From: Gp6-AA40 sp035571515
Lineage (GTDB): Bacteria; Acidobacteriota; Vicinamibacteria; Vicinamibacterales; UBA2999
Reading direction: 5' to 3'
Length of the DNA stretch: 64,000 nucleotides
Assembly: GCA_035571515.1 (NCBI GenBank)
Contig: DATNCQ010000194.1
Location: forward strand, 32,842-96,841
The notes under the pieces: generated by a model
What the model was told of the DNA's origin: nothing
Seen by the model: only the letters and a program-made list of their open reading frames with translations
Database searches by the model: none
Translations under genes and position numbers: made by a program
Shown: positions 23,382 to 33,007 of the stretch, piece by piece
How positions within the stretch are numbered: position 1 is the stretch's first letter
Layout: the number at the start of each line of letters is the position of its first letter

Positions 23382-25853
23382 TCACGCCTGGGGTATCGTG
23401 AACCAGAAGGTCGTGCCCCTGCCCGGCCTGCTCGTGACCCCGATTCGCCCCCCGTGCGCTTCGACAATACCCTTGGCGATCGGCAGCCCGAGCCCGGCCC
23501 CGTGACGTCCGCTCCTGGTGACCTGCCAGAATCGGTCGAACACGAGCGGCAGGTGCTCGGGGGCGATGCCGACGCCGGTATCCGCAACCCAGAAACGGAC
23601 TTCGCGCTCGCGTGCAGCCGCGCCGGCGGTGATGGAACCACCGGGTTCGGTGAACTTGATCGCGTTGCCGATCAAGTTCTCGACGACCTGAAGAAGCCGA
23701 TCCCGATCGCCGAGCATGTCGGGAACGTCATCATCCACATCGACGCGAAGCTCAAGAGCAGACGAGTCGGCGAGCGGCCGCAGCATCTCCACCGCCCCGA
23801 CGATCAGCTCGCGGGCAGACAATCGGGCTCGTTCGATGGTCGGCTGGCCTGACTCCATCCGCGCGACGTCCAGCAAATCCTGAATGAGCCTGTTCATGCG
23901 CGTGGCGGCGCGGTGGATGGCGTCCTCCGGCTTGTGAGACTGCCCTGCGGGCTCCGGGCACTGACGCCGCAGTAAAGCCGATTGCAACAGGATGGTCGAC
24001 AACGGGTTCCGGAGGTCGTGAGCGACGACGCTGAGCACTTGATCGCGGATGTGGGAGGCCTGGACCGACGCCCTGTAGAGCCGTGCGTTCAGGATGGCCA
24101 TGCCCGCCCGGTCCGCCAGCGCTTCCGCCAATGGAAGGTCGCCGTGGCCGTACACGCGGGAGGGAGTCGAGGAACCGAGAAACAGCGCGCCGAGCGATTG
24201 TCCGCGCGCCACCATCGGCACCGCGACGAACGACGTGATGCCGGTGGCGAGGAGTGCCTGCAGGTGTTCCGGCCCCTGCGCAACCGACTCGAGGTACGGA
24301 CGCGTGACGTGCTCGACCACCTCGGGACGCTGGCTCTCGACCACGGACCGAACAAGGTGATGGAGACCTCGGTCGGGTGGCAGGCCCTCGAGCACCCGGC
24401 ACAACTCGGCCTTCGACGGATCGGCACTCGCGACTTTCAGCCGCTTGAGCCGCCCATCCTCCTCCATCACGTCGACGGCACACCAGTCCGCGGCGTGCTC
24501 GACGACGAACTGCGTCAGCGTCGCCAGCGTCGACTCGTAGTCGAGCGATGCGGACAGCGCGACGCTCACGTCGGCGAGCAGCTGTCGTTCTTTTTCAGCC
24601 CGCTTTCGCTCGGTAATGTCCTCCGAGATCCCGAGTAGATGCGTGGTGCGACCGGCCCTGTCGAGGATCGGCACTTTTTTCGTGTGCAGGAGGCGAACGC
24701 CTCGATCGGTCTGGATCGGCTCCTCGGCGATGTCGACGACCGCGCCGCCCGCCAGTGTTTCGCGATCCTTTTCGACAAAGGACTCGGCCTGTTCCCGCGG
24801 CCAGAAATCGTAGTCGGTCTTGCCGAGGAACCTCTCGCGCGGCCAGCCGAGCAGCTCTTCCCCGGCACGGTTGAACCGCAGGAACCGTAACGACGTGCTG
24901 TCCTTGATGAACAACATGAGCGGAATGTTTTCGATGACGGCGTCGAGGTGGGCGTTGGCGTCCTTGAGTTCGTCCTCGATGCGCTTGCGCTCCGTGATGT
25001 CCCGGAACACCACCGTCAGCAGGGTGTTCCCGCCGACCTGCAGCTTCGAGATCGCCGCCTCCGCCGGGAACTCCTCGCCGCTTCTGCGGAGACCCGCGAT
25101 CGCCTGCCGTTCTCCCATGCGGCGGGAGGTCGCTTCGCCGGATGCGAACGTCTCGACGTGCTGACGATGAATCCCGCGAAACCGCTCGGGAACGAGGCAG
25201 TCCAGCGACATCCCGATCGCCTCCGCCTTCGAGTAGCCGAAGATCCGCTCCGCTCCACTGTTGAAGATGACGATACGCTGCTCGTCGTCGACCGAGATGA
25301 TGGCATCGGCGGCAATCTCGACAATCCCGGCAAACTGCGACTCCGACTCCCGCAACCGTTGTTCCGCCGCATTGGCCAGGGCGAACAAGGCCGCGAACTC
25401 GCGACGCTCCGCTTCGAGCCTATGCTGCTCGGTCACGTCGTCGATGGCGTGAATGATGTACGCGACCTCGCCGCCGGGACCGAGCACCGGGGAGTTCTTC
25501 GACTTCCACCATCGTTTCTCGAACGCTCCTCCCGTTTCCGCGGGCTCTCGAATGTCGTACCGTTCGACCGCCGCCGGATCGGCAAGGCGGCTGGCGAGCA
25601 CGCGCGCCAGGGACGCCTTGAGCTTCGTCACGCCGCCGGCGGCTGGATCCGACGAATCGTCGGGAACCACCTCGAAGAGCCCGCGCCCCAGAATGTCTTC
25701 GCGCCTGGTGCGCGTGACGTGCGTGTAGGCATCGCTCACGGCGACGACGGTGTAGCGGGGAGCGTCGGGGAGAAGGACGAGATAGAGTCCCGGTGCGGCC
25801 TCGAAGAGGGTCTGGAAATCGGGTTTCGACAGGTACCTCTCGGTGCCTTGCAT
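23382..25853 (-). CDS. PAS-PAS-PAS-GAF sensor histidine kinase
   Basis: 823 aa, cytoplasmic. Three PAS domains (~1-140; ~170-295, with VFRDITERKRIEDEL; ~305-420, with DYDFWPREQAESF), a GAF domain (~430-590; GHGDLPLAEALADRAGMAI), HisKA with VVAHDLRNPLSTIL around residue 605, and HATPase (NLIGNAIKFTEPGG, DTGVGIAPEHLPLVFDRFW, GAGLGLPIAKGIVEAHGG). The FWP motif PAS resembles PAS_4/aromatic ligand sensors. No receiver is fused; it may work with one of the stand-alone receivers. Convergent with the DAC gene, 15 bp apart. Confidence 0.92.
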   Translation of the reverse strand: MQGTERYLSKPDFQTLFEAAPGLYLVLLPDAPRYTVVAVSDAYTHVTRTRREDILGRGLFEVVPDDSSDPAAGGVTKLKASLARVLASRLADPAAVERYDIREPAETGGAFEKRWWKSKNSPVLGPGGEVAYIIHAIDDVTEQHRLEAERREFAALFALANAAEQRLRESESQFAGIVEIAADAIISVDDEQRIVIFNSGAERIFGYSKAEAIGMSLDCLVPERFRGIHRQHVETFASGEATSRRMGERQAIAGLRRSGEEFPAEAAISKLQVGGNTLLTVVFRDITERKRIEDELKDANAHLDAVIENIPLMLFIKDSTSLRFLRFNRAGEELLGWPRERFLGKTDYDFWPREQAESFVEKDRETLAGGAVVDIAEEPIQTDRGVRLLHTKKVPILDRAGRTTHLLGISEDITERKRAEKERQLLADVSVALSASLDYESTLATLTQFVVEHAADWCAVDVMEEDGRLKRLKVASADPSKAELCRVLEGLPPDRGLHHLVRSVVESQRPEVVEHVTRPYLESVAQGPEHLQALLATGITSFVAVPMVARGQSLGALFLGSSTPSRVYGHGDLPLAEALADRAGMAILNARLYRASVQASHIRDQVLSVVAHDLRNPLSTILLQSALLRRQCPEPAGQSHKPEDAIHRAATRMNRLIQDLLDVARMESGQPTIERARLSARELIVGAVEMLRPLADSSALELRVDVDDDVPDMLGDRDRLLQVVENLIGNAIKFTEPGGSITAGAAAREREVRFWVADTGVGIAPEHLPLVFDRFWQVTRSGRHGAGLGLPIAKGIVEAHGGRIGVTSRPGRGTTFWFTIPQA

Positions 25854-26030
25854 GGTTGTTGAATGGAACTCACCATGTACCGTGAGCCCCGATTCGTTTC
25901 GCCCGGGAACAGGCGCCGGCGCGGTTCGGACCAGCTCGGACTGCAGGCTTCATACCAGCAGCGAATGCGCGTCGAGAGCGAATCCGATTCCTGAATCGGT
26001 GACGGAGAGTCCCAGCCTGTCGAGGCGCCG

Positions 26031-26843
26031 TCAGCCGTCGGCGGGCCGACCGGCAGTCGTCGAATCTACGACACCTGAGAAAAGTGCGACCGTCGCTATC
26101 AGTGTGACCACGAACAATGGGCCCCACACGGGCAATTCGCCCGGCGCTGCGGCAAGACCGCGCTCGATCGCCACGACGGCATTGGCTGACAGGACCAGCA
26201 AATAGATCGACGCCTGCACGCCGGCGATCGCACAGGTCACGACTCCCCACGCGCCCTGGCGCCACAGCAGCGACCCGCCGAGCGCGAGCAGCGGCACCAT
26301 CACCGACAAATCCAGCGCGGCGACCAACCGAAAGGCGTCGGGCTCGACTGGTGTCGGCCGTCCTGCGAAGACATAGGCGGCCCACATCGAGACCCACGCG
26401 CTCGTAAGCGCGAGCGCTACCAGGACGAAATAACCGCCAAGCAGACGCGGTGAGATCATTGGACGGAACCTCGCCGCCGCCGCGCCCGCGTCGACGGCAG
26501 GCAGCGCGACGATCAGGATCGCCGCGGCGACGACGAGAGCGGCCACGTAGAGGAGGAAAAACGCATTGAGGGCGGCGCCAAAGAGATAAAACCCGTAGTT
26601 GTACGCCGCGTAGCCGGTCACGCCCAGCCACAACAGGAGTCCCCACCCCGCGCCGCGGCCCGCTCGCGCACGGCCGATCAGCAACAGCGGCACGGCAACG
26701 GTCAGCGTGACCCAGTCGTTGCTGTGCCACGTCGCGCGGATCCACTCGTCGTCACGGTACTGCGCCGGAAACGCCAGGCCAAGAGACGATTGGACGACCA
26801 TCAGGCCCGCAAGCACCGACGTGAGCCGTTGCGCCCCGTTCAT
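26031..26843 (-). CDS. Polytopic membrane protein of unknown family
   Basis: 270 aa, start MNGAQRLTSVLAG, whose ATG overlaps the stop of the upstream SRPBCC gene (ATGA). About eight hydrophobic segments alternate with short loops, including LTVAVPLLLIG, LLLWLGVTGYAAYNYGFYLFGAALNAFFLLYVAALVVAA broken by Asn/Tyr residues, and VVTLIATVALFSGVV. No catalytic motif recognised. It is the last gene of a four-gene operon with two SRPBCC-like proteins and a DUF6544-like protein, so it is probably in the same uncharacterised process. Confidence 0.75.
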   Translation of the reverse strand: MNGAQRLTSVLAGLMVVQSSLGLAFPAQYRDDEWIRATWHSNDWVTLTVAVPLLLIGRARAGRGAGWGLLLWLGVTGYAAYNYGFYLFGAALNAFFLLYVAALVVAAAILIVALPAVDAGAAAARFRPMISPRLLGGYFVLVALALTSAWVSMWAAYVFAGRPTPVEPDAFRLVAALDLSVMVPLLALGGSLLWRQGAWGVVTCAIAGVQASIYLLVLSANAVVAIERGLAAAPGELPVWGPLFVVTLIATVALFSGVVDSTTAGRPADG

Positions 26844-27457
26844 GCCACACACCGAGCGGCCTTCGCTTCAGCCATTTCGCGTGTCACGTCGAGAAGACCA
26901 TTGACCAGGACGTGCGCGCCGGCGCCAACGCCGAACGTCCAGTAGCGGCGAAACCAGCGCCGCGCGTGATGGTCGGTGGTCGCGGTGCGCATGACCCCGG
27001 ACAGCAGCGTGTGGCGCGGACCGATGGGCTGAACGGACAAGGCGTAGATTGTCTTGGCGAACCCCGGTTCGGCGAAGGCGCGGAACTCGGAGGCCGAGGC
27101 CACCCGGGCGAACTCGATCACCGGGCGCCAGAACCTGCCGACAAGTCCGAGCGCGATCTCCGCGCCGTCACGCCTGCCGAGCAGCACCCAGCCACCGTTG
27201 CCCAGCGGGATCGTCGTCATGTCCTGGAGCCGCATCCGGTCCGGACGTGGCGACAGACGGCCGTGACGCAACAGTTCGCTCATGAGGTCCGGGAGGATGC
27301 GCAGCGCGCCGAGGACGGCGACAGCCGGTCGCCGGCGGCCAACCTCGAGCAGGTCCACTTCCAGCAACGCATTCCACGTCGTCGCGACGTCGGCGTCGAC
27401 GACCGTCGCCACGCCGTCCGATACGTCGTAGACAGGCATCAATTCGTCAATCAACAT
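26840..27457 (-). CDS. SRPBCC-like protein (paralogue 2)
   Basis: 205 aa, start MLIDELMPVYDVSD with GGAGGAC 4-10 nt upstream; the ORF extension upstream is not supported. The sequence (LMPVYDV, VDADVATTWNALLEVDLLE, PGFAKTIYALSVQPIGPRHT, WFRRYWTFG) has the fold pattern of the START/SRPBCC superfamily seen also in the gene at 28568. The ~25-residue segment LGNGGWVLLGRRDGAEIALGLVG resembles the hydrophobic-pocket strands. Coupled to both neighbours: it overlaps the upstream gene by 11 bp and the downstream one by 4 bp. Ligand unknown. Confidence 0.72.
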   Translation of the reverse strand: MLIDELMPVYDVSDGVATVVDADVATTWNALLEVDLLEVGRRRPAVAVLGALRILPDLMSELLRHGRLSPRPDRMRLQDMTTIPLGNGGWVLLGRRDGAEIALGLVGRFWRPVIEFARVASASEFRAFAEPGFAKTIYALSVQPIGPRHTLLSGVMRTATTDHHARRWFRRYWTFGVGAGAHVLVNGLLDVTREMAEAKAARCVA

Positions 27458-28571
27458 CGGAGTCCTCCCCGTCGGGCACGTTGTACTCGACGTCATCGAT
27501 CGTGAGCTCGATGTAGGCATACTCGCCACCGTGTTCGTGCCAGCGGCCTTCCCCAGCCGCCGCGAGGCGCGCGGCGCCGAACGAGCGGTAGCCGTGAACA
27601 GGCGTCGACCACCTGACGCGCCGGAGCGTCGCGCCATCGGGTGAGCCCTGATACCGATCGTCCGACACGAAGTTCGTCAGCTCGCCGGAGTCGCTGAACC
27701 ACAGGTCGGCGTGAATGACGAAGCCCGCATTCGAAAAGCGGGCGCGCACGCGGTGGGCGTCGATGGTGTCCCACGCAATCGACCGGTCGATCAGCGTGGC
27801 AGGCGCCATGACGCACATGTCGTTGAACAGCGTGACCGTTTCGCTCTGCGTCATTTCGGCCCCGCCGGCTGTCGCGACCGGGAGCAGGGCCGCCGCCTTC
27901 ACGCGCATGCTTGCCGCGGAGCCCACGTAGCGGTGGTAGCCGAGCACGGGCATCCCGAGCATCGACGCTGTCATGTAGAACAGCCGGGCGGGTTCGGCGA
28001 CGACGTTGTATTGCTCCGCCGCAAGGGGCATCCACCGCGCGTCAGGTCCGCTGCGGATGCGGCCGTGCATGCGCGCCCTGAAGTTATGCACGTGCGGTCG
28101 TCCGACCGCGCCGCTCAGGCGAAGATAGCGCTGCACGACGGCCGGAAGGCGGGTCAGGTCCACCTCCGTGACGGTGTGTTCGGAGGCAGCCGTCGAGAGA
28201 AGGCGTGCACGATCGGCGTCATATTCCGCCCGCAGACTGTAGGGCCCCTGGCTGAGGAAGCCGAAGACGACACCCACGAGGAGGACTCCGTTCGGGACCA
28301 GGCCGAACTTCGCATCCGACCATGAGGAGACGACGGCGAGAAGGGAGATGAACAGGGCGCACACGCCCACCATCCACCAGCCTCGGGTCCACACGAACAG
28401 CGATGCGGCCGTGACGAGACACAGCGCAGCCGCGAGCAGCCACAACAACCCGAACGACGGCGGGATGGGCTGCGTCAGTCGCGGCAGGTCGGCCATTCCG
28501 AATGCCTTCGCGACGCCGAGCAGGTGAATGAGGCCATGCACAACGAGCACGATCGCAAAGACGATGGTCAT
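27447..28571 (-). CDS. DUF6544-like protein with N-terminal membrane helices
   Basis: 374 aa from MTIVFAIVLVVHGLIHLLG; this ATG overlaps the stop of the upstream SRPBCC gene (ATGA), which decided the start over the ATG seven codons earlier. Four hydrophobic helices lie in residues ~1-110. A soluble beta-rich domain then follows, containing LTRLPAVVQRYLRLSGAVG, RARMHGRIRSGPDARWMPL, WLDTIDAHRVRARF-like and VRWSTPVHGYR segments typical of the DUF6544/DUF6920 family. No function is known. The neighbours are SRPBCC-fold proteins, suggesting lipid or hydrophobic-ligand handling. Confidence 0.78.
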   Translation of the reverse strand: MTIVFAIVLVVHGLIHLLGVAKAFGMADLPRLTQPIPPSFGLLWLLAAALCLVTAASLFVWTRGWWMVGVCALFISLLAVVSSWSDAKFGLVPNGVLLVGVVFGFLSQGPYSLRAEYDADRARLLSTAASEHTVTEVDLTRLPAVVQRYLRLSGAVGRPHVHNFRARMHGRIRSGPDARWMPLAAEQYNVVAEPARLFYMTASMLGMPVLGYHRYVGSAASMRVKAAALLPVATAGGAEMTQSETVTLFNDMCVMAPATLIDRSIAWDTIDAHRVRARFSNAGFVIHADLWFSDSGELTNFVSDDRYQGSPDGATLRRVRWSTPVHGYRSFGAARLAAAGEGRWHEHGGEYAYIELTIDDVEYNVPDGEDSDVD

Positions 28572-29314
28572 GGGCGATGACGCGGTCTGCACACACCGGC
28601 GCGCCAGCGCGATCCCGAACGTGCACGCCGTTCCGCGTCGCGTTTCAGGGGATTCAGTGAGAGACGGCGAATCAGTGCGATTCCTGGCGAGGCGAACGCC
28701 CAGTACTGCCGGAAGCGGGCACGGGCGGTCGCGTCGGTCGCCAGCGCCCGGGTTTCGGTCCGAAATACGGACATGCCGTCATCAATCGGATCCGCACGCA
28801 GCGTCCATGCGATCTTGACGAAGCCCGGCTCGGAGAATGCTGCGAATTCGTGCGGCGGCAGCGCCCGGAACGTGACGTTCGGCTCCCAGGGTTGGGTGAC
28901 CGCTCCCATCACAATCTCGCGATCGGGTTCATCGGCGAGCACGCCCCAACCCAATGACTTCACGGCGGCCATCAGCCCGCGCGGCTGCTGCCGATCATCG
29001 GGCGCTGCCCTGAGCACCATCTCGCGCGTCTTGATGATGGCGCGCACGAGCGCTGACTGCAGGAGGTCCTGGTCCCGCGCGGCCTCCAGCGTCATCGCGG
29101 GCGGCGCGCCCACCCGGATGTGATGACGTTCGACGACGTCGTACACGGGCATGAACCGATCGAGCAGTTCGTCCCGCTCGTCCTGGTTCGACGGCGGAAC
29201 GTGCCCGTACCGACACCATGCGACCCCGGCATATGCGGCGTACGCGCCCGCGGCAACCCCGACGCCGGCAGCGAGTCCCCCCATCACGGATCGGACACGC
29301 GACTTCGTAGTCAT
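28568..29314 (-). CDS. SRPBCC-like protein with N-terminal membrane anchor (paralogue 1)
   Basis: 248 aa, start MTTKSRVRSVMGGLAAGVGV; a Gly/Ala-rich helix at ~10-32 would anchor it. The remainder parallels the gene at 26840: FMPVYDV, the ~60-residue helix-strand segment, PGFVKIAWTLRADPIDDG and FRQYWAFASPG. The two are diverged paralogues sharing MPVYDV and RxYWxF motifs. First gene of the operon; the stop overlaps the next start. Function unknown; a hydrophobic-ligand pocket is likely from the fold. Confidence 0.75.
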   Translation of the reverse strand: MTTKSRVRSVMGGLAAGVGVAAGAYAAYAGVAWCRYGHVPPSNQDERDELLDRFMPVYDVVERHHIRVGAPPAMTLEAARDQDLLQSALVRAIIKTREMVLRAAPDDRQQPRGLMAAVKSLGWGVLADEPDREIVMGAVTQPWEPNVTFRALPPHEFAAFSEPGFVKIAWTLRADPIDDGMSVFRTETRALATDATARARFRQYWAFASPGIALIRRLSLNPLKRDAERRARSGSRWRAGVCRPRHRP

Positions 29315-29935
29315 GGTCTGCCTCCCGGCCGGCGCATGCGCGCCAGCCGCACGAAGGCAACGCACGATTCCTGCCGACGCGCGCGTCGCGCGGGAATCCG
29401 AAATCCGCGAGATGAGATTGGCGACCTGTGAAGTATTCCGGCGGCGCCGACGGATTGTCCGCGCTTCCGCTGGCGTGGATGCACCCGCGGCGGGTCACGC
29501 CACGAACTTTATGAGGTCGGAATTCTGCCAGCCGGCATCTCGGCGACTGCCGCTCTCGCGCATTGACCCGCCGTGCGATTTCCAGGGTTGGCATTCGGCA
29601 CCTGCGACTCGCTTCTCCGCAGGGTCGGGCGCGACATCAAACCGCCACTCGGACCAGATCCGGAAATCTGCGCGAAGGTCGCGGGAATTTACGCGGCGCC
29701 GACATCCGCACGCGCGTCGACCTCGGGCACGACGTGATGCCGGCAGCACTCCGGCATTTCGCCGCGAAGGAGCAGGAATTTTTCGAAGGGCGCCGGCAAC
29801 GAACCCGCGCAACTCGTTGAAGACTGCACGGCCACCTCTCCTGGCTACGGACGCAGGCCTACGCCGCACCACAATGCGCGCGTGATTCAGGCTTTCGCCG
29901 CGCCGGGGGTGTCGTGGCGACCGGACCAGCGATGC
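29315..29935. other. Intergenic region of about 620 bp
   Basis: No convincing gene. Small ORFs on both strands have skewed arginine-rich composition and no family resemblance. It has the promoter region for the minus-strand operon starting at 29314 and the end of the MtrB operon. AT-core motifs resembling those in the 35-46 kb promoters occur (CCGGAAATCTGCGCG near 29660, GCGGGAATTTACGCG near 29690, AGGAATTTTTCG near 29773). Confidence 0.5.
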
Positions 29936-32083
29936 TCACCAGATGAAAATCAGACGCATCGACGCCGTGTGTGCGCGGTACGGTCGATTCAGGTATCTCA
30001 GATTGAGCAGCGCCGGGAAGAAGGAGCTGTCCAGCGTCCCGGGCGACCGCGCGAAATCCTGCGCGTCGTAGCTCTCGTACCAGTATCCGGCCCCGAGACC
30101 GAGCCGCTGTGACAGCGAGTAACGCACATCAGCGGTCGCGCGCTGCATCTTGTTGAGAATCGGCGCCAGCGGCTGCGGCTTGGCCAGCGTCGTGTCGGCA
30201 GTCAGCTCGTAGAGGTAGCGCGTGTTCGCATGGACGTAGTCGTAGGCAACGCGCGCGGCAGTCCGTTTCGCCACGTGCGGCAGATCGACGCTCGCCGTCA
30301 CGGTGTGCACGTTCTCCTTCATGTCCGTGGACCAGTCGCGCGTTGGATCGTTGAACTGCGGGCCCGGGTTCGCCTGCCGTGAGTGCTGCAGCGTGCCGTA
30401 GTGCTCGAAGGAGTACTCGCTGCCGAAGACGAGCGCGTCCTTGCGCGTCGCATCGACGCCGACACTGAACGTGCGCAGGTCGTTGTCCTGCAGGCCGAAG
30501 ACCGCCCCGGGACGATGCTCCTGGCCGACGCCGGCCGACGCACTGAAGCCGAGCGAGGCCACCGGGGCGACCTGCACGAGCGCCAGCAGCCGATCGCGCC
30601 GGCGGTCCGAGATGTCGAACTGCCGCAGCGACACCTGCTCGCCGATGTCGCTGAAGACCTCCTCGTCGAGCCCGGTCCCGGTCCGGTCGCCGTGTTCGTA
30701 CTGCAGGCGCATCGATCCCCAGGCGATGCCAGTGCTGTCGAGCGAGGCCCGAACCGTGTGCTCGGTCGTGCTCTCGAAGTGGCGGAACGTGCGGTCGTCA
30801 TGCTCGCGGCCGTAGCCGAGGCGAAGGGCCGCAACGCGCAACGGCGCGTACGAGGCATCGAGATCGATGAAGTGCCTGACGTAGCCGAACGGCTCGCTCC
30901 CGCCCGTGGAGGAATCGACGATCGTGCTGTCGAGGCCGACGTACTGCGCCTCGAGGAATCGCGGCGTGCGGTTGTCGTAGTCGTACGACTTGAACTGGCC
31001 GTTCAGCCACAGCCGCGTCGTCGGCCGCGACGTCAGGCGGTAGTTCATCGCCACGATGCGCGCCTCGGCTTCAGCGGTCGGCCGCGACAACGTGAGCGGC
31101 ACAATCGCGGTGTTGATCGTGAAGGGCAGCAGCGCGTCGTTCTGCAGCCAGCTTCCCACCGACACGTAACTGAAGGCGCGCGTGCGGGCCGGCAACGCGA
31201 GCGACCCGGCCGCGCTGACGGTGTGCGCGGAGCTGTCGGGCCATTGCGCCTGCTGCCCCTGCGACGGCAATCCCAGGGCGTCGGTGGCGCGCAGCGGATT
31301 GTCGAAGATCAGGCGGTCGAGATGGTTGTTGAACCAGGAGCCGTCGTAGGCGACCCGTCCCATCGCGCGATCGCTCGACCATTCCGCCGTCGCGTTGAGG
31401 TCGTTGCTCCGCCGATCGATCGGCGCCGCCAGCTCCACGGCATTGCTCTGGCCGAAGGAGGCGCCCCACGGTTGCGCGCCGGTGCGGCCCGTGCTGGTGA
31501 ACGACGCCCGCAGATCGAGCGCGCGCGTCGCGCGGTAATCGAGACGCGCGTCGGCCGTGTCGCGCTGCGACCGCAGGTCGAAGCGCCGCAGATCCGCCGC
31601 ATAGATCGACGTCGTCGCGGTGGCCCCCTGAATCGCCGACTGGAATGCGTCGTTGAGGCGGAACACGCCGGTCGACGGGGAGATGAAGGGCGTCCGCGTA
31701 TCCACGCTGTAGAAGAACGGCACTTGATCCCACTGGAAGGTCGCCTTGAGCTTGCCGTATTGGTTGAAGCCCGCCCTGTAGCGCTGGTCGTTGTAGCCGG
31801 CGTGGTCGAGCGACGCCGCGAATTCCCATCGTGGTCTGCTCGCCTGATACCGGGCGCGGTCGAGCGTTGGCCCGTTGCGCACGTCGCGGTACTTCTGAAA
31901 GCGCGCGGCGTCGCCGGTGATGCTGCTGGCGCGTCCTCCGAACTCCGCTTCGCCAGCCGACGCCTTCGCTGCGGCCGTGGTCGGCGGCGCGGGCGCCGCA
32001 GTTCCCGGGGCGTCCTGTGCGGACGCCGTCACGGTCAGCGCCAGCATCGAGAGGGCGATGAGCGGCGCGGTGTGTCCTCGCAT
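29936..32083 (-). CDS. MtrB/PioB-family outer membrane beta-barrel
   Basis: 715 aa with signal peptide (PLIALSMLALTVTASA). The mature protein is a large beta-barrel: many alternating strands rich in Tyr, Arg, Asp and a terminal aromatic residue (MRLIFIW), the usual signature for BAM insertion. Segments such as FQWDQVPFFYSVDTRTPFISPSTGVF and YEHGDRTGTGLDEEVF are typical of the decaheme-associated MtrB/PioB porins. The barrel sheathes a decaheme cytochrome, here the gene 4 bp upstream (32087-33007), to carry electrons across the outer membrane. Last gene of a five-gene operon. Confidence 0.88.
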   Translation of the reverse strand: MRGHTAPLIALSMLALTVTASAQDAPGTAAPAPPTTAAAKASAGEAEFGGRASSITGDAARFQKYRDVRNGPTLDRARYQASRPRWEFAASLDHAGYNDQRYRAGFNQYGKLKATFQWDQVPFFYSVDTRTPFISPSTGVFRLNDAFQSAIQGATATTSIYAADLRRFDLRSQRDTADARLDYRATRALDLRASFTSTGRTGAQPWGASFGQSNAVELAAPIDRRSNDLNATAEWSSDRAMGRVAYDGSWFNNHLDRLIFDNPLRATDALGLPSQGQQAQWPDSSAHTVSAAGSLALPARTRAFSYVSVGSWLQNDALLPFTINTAIVPLTLSRPTAEAEARIVAMNYRLTSRPTTRLWLNGQFKSYDYDNRTPRFLEAQYVGLDSTIVDSSTGGSEPFGYVRHFIDLDASYAPLRVAALRLGYGREHDDRTFRHFESTTEHTVRASLDSTGIAWGSMRLQYEHGDRTGTGLDEEVFSDIGEQVSLRQFDISDRRRDRLLALVQVAPVASLGFSASAGVGQEHRPGAVFGLQDNDLRTFSVGVDATRKDALVFGSEYSFEHYGTLQHSRQANPGPQFNDPTRDWSTDMKENVHTVTASVDLPHVAKRTAARVAYDYVHANTRYLYELTADTTLAKPQPLAPILNKMQRATADVRYSLSQRLGLGAGYWYESYDAQDFARSPGTLDSSFFPALLNLRYLNRPYRAHTASMRLIFIW

Positions 32084-32086
32084 ACG

Positions 32087-33007
32087 CTACCTCGTGAACG
32101 TCTGACCCGACGGATGGTTCGATCCGTGGATCTGCGCGTGACAGTTCACGCAGCCGCGATCGACGATGCGGACGCTCTTGCTCTGGATCGAGAGGTTGTC
32201 GTAGATGGTCGAGGGGTGCCGCGTCCCGATGTGGCAGCGTTGACAGAGCATCGGCAGCTTCGCCACGAGCAGCCGATCGTTGGTCGAGCCGTGCGGGTCG
32301 TGACAGGTGACGCAGCTCTCGCGGCCCGCGGCATGCTCGAAGAGGAACGGCCCGCGCTTTTCGGCGTGGCAGGAGACACACGCCTCGTTGATCCAGTTGC
32401 CGACGCGCAGCAGACGGACGTTGGTCGAGCCATGCGGGTTGTGGCAGGACGAGCACTGCATCTTCCCTTCCGGCAGCGGCATGTGCACCGAGCGGTTGAT
32501 CTTCGCCGCCTGCACCTTGTGGCACGTCGCGCAGAGCTGGATCTCGGTCGGCGCCTTCAGATGCGCCGCGTCGGATTGCGGTGAGTGCATGCTGTGACAC
32601 GTGGTGCACGCGAGATTGCGCGCATCGTGCGAACTCCCCTGCCAGGCCGTGTGCGGCGTCCCGGTATGGCATGACAGGCAGACGGCATTCACCTCCCGCG
32701 GCGCCATCTTCGTGAACTTGCGGATCGACGTGGTGACGGCCGGATCGTCGAGGTGTTTCTCGCCGGGACCGTGACACGTTTCGCACTGGTGCAGCGCGGC
32801 CGGCGCGCGCGGGTTGGCGGCCTTTCCGTGCGGGCTGTCGAGATAGCTCTTCTCCACTTCGTCGTGGCAGGCGACGCAGCTGTCGGCGCCGAGAAACCCG
32901 GCCGCCGGACGCGGGTTGGCTGGATCGCGCGGCGTCGTCTGCGCCGCGGCCGGGGCGGCGCACGCGACCACCCATACCACGGCGATGACGAGCGCTGTCC
33001 GCGTCAT
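32087..33007 (-). CDS. DmsE/MtrA-type periplasmic decaheme cytochrome c
   Basis: 306 aa with signal peptide (ALVIAVVWVVACAAPAAA). Ten CXXCH motifs: CVACH, CETCH, CLSCH, CTTCH, CATCH, CSSCH, CVSCH, CVTCH, CQRCH and CVNCH. Length and haem count match MtrA/DmsE/PioA, which sit inside an outer-membrane porin. Its ATG overlaps the stop of the cytochrome b gene (ATGA) and its stop is 3 bp before the porin ATG, so synthesis of the porin-cytochrome conduit is coupled to the quinol-oxidising complex. No outer-surface MtrC-like cytochrome is present in this operon. Confidence 0.93.
   Translation of the reverse strand: MTRTALVIAVVWVVACAAPAAAQTTPRDPANPRPAAGFLGADSCVACHDEVEKSYLDSPHGKAANPRAPAALHQCETCHGPGEKHLDDPAVTTSIRKFTKMAPREVNAVCLSCHTGTPHTAWQGSSHDARNLACTTCHSMHSPQSDAAHLKAPTEIQLCATCHKVQAAKINRSVHMPLPEGKMQCSSCHNPHGSTNVRLLRVGNWINEACVSCHAEKRGPFLFEHAAGRESCVTCHDPHGSTNDRLLVAKLPMLCQRCHIGTRHPSTIYDNLSIQSKSVRIVDRGCVNCHAQIHGSNHPSGQTFTR

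Noticed and set aside
21662..23401. A 579-codon plus-strand frame
   Set aside because: Out of frame with the receiver and DAC-domain genes over its whole length, and lacks domain signatures.
29495..29872. Possible 125-aa minus-strand gene in the 29.3-29.9 kb gap
   Set aside because: Arginine-rich, no ribosome-binding site, no family pattern; overlapping small plus-strand ORFs look equally random.
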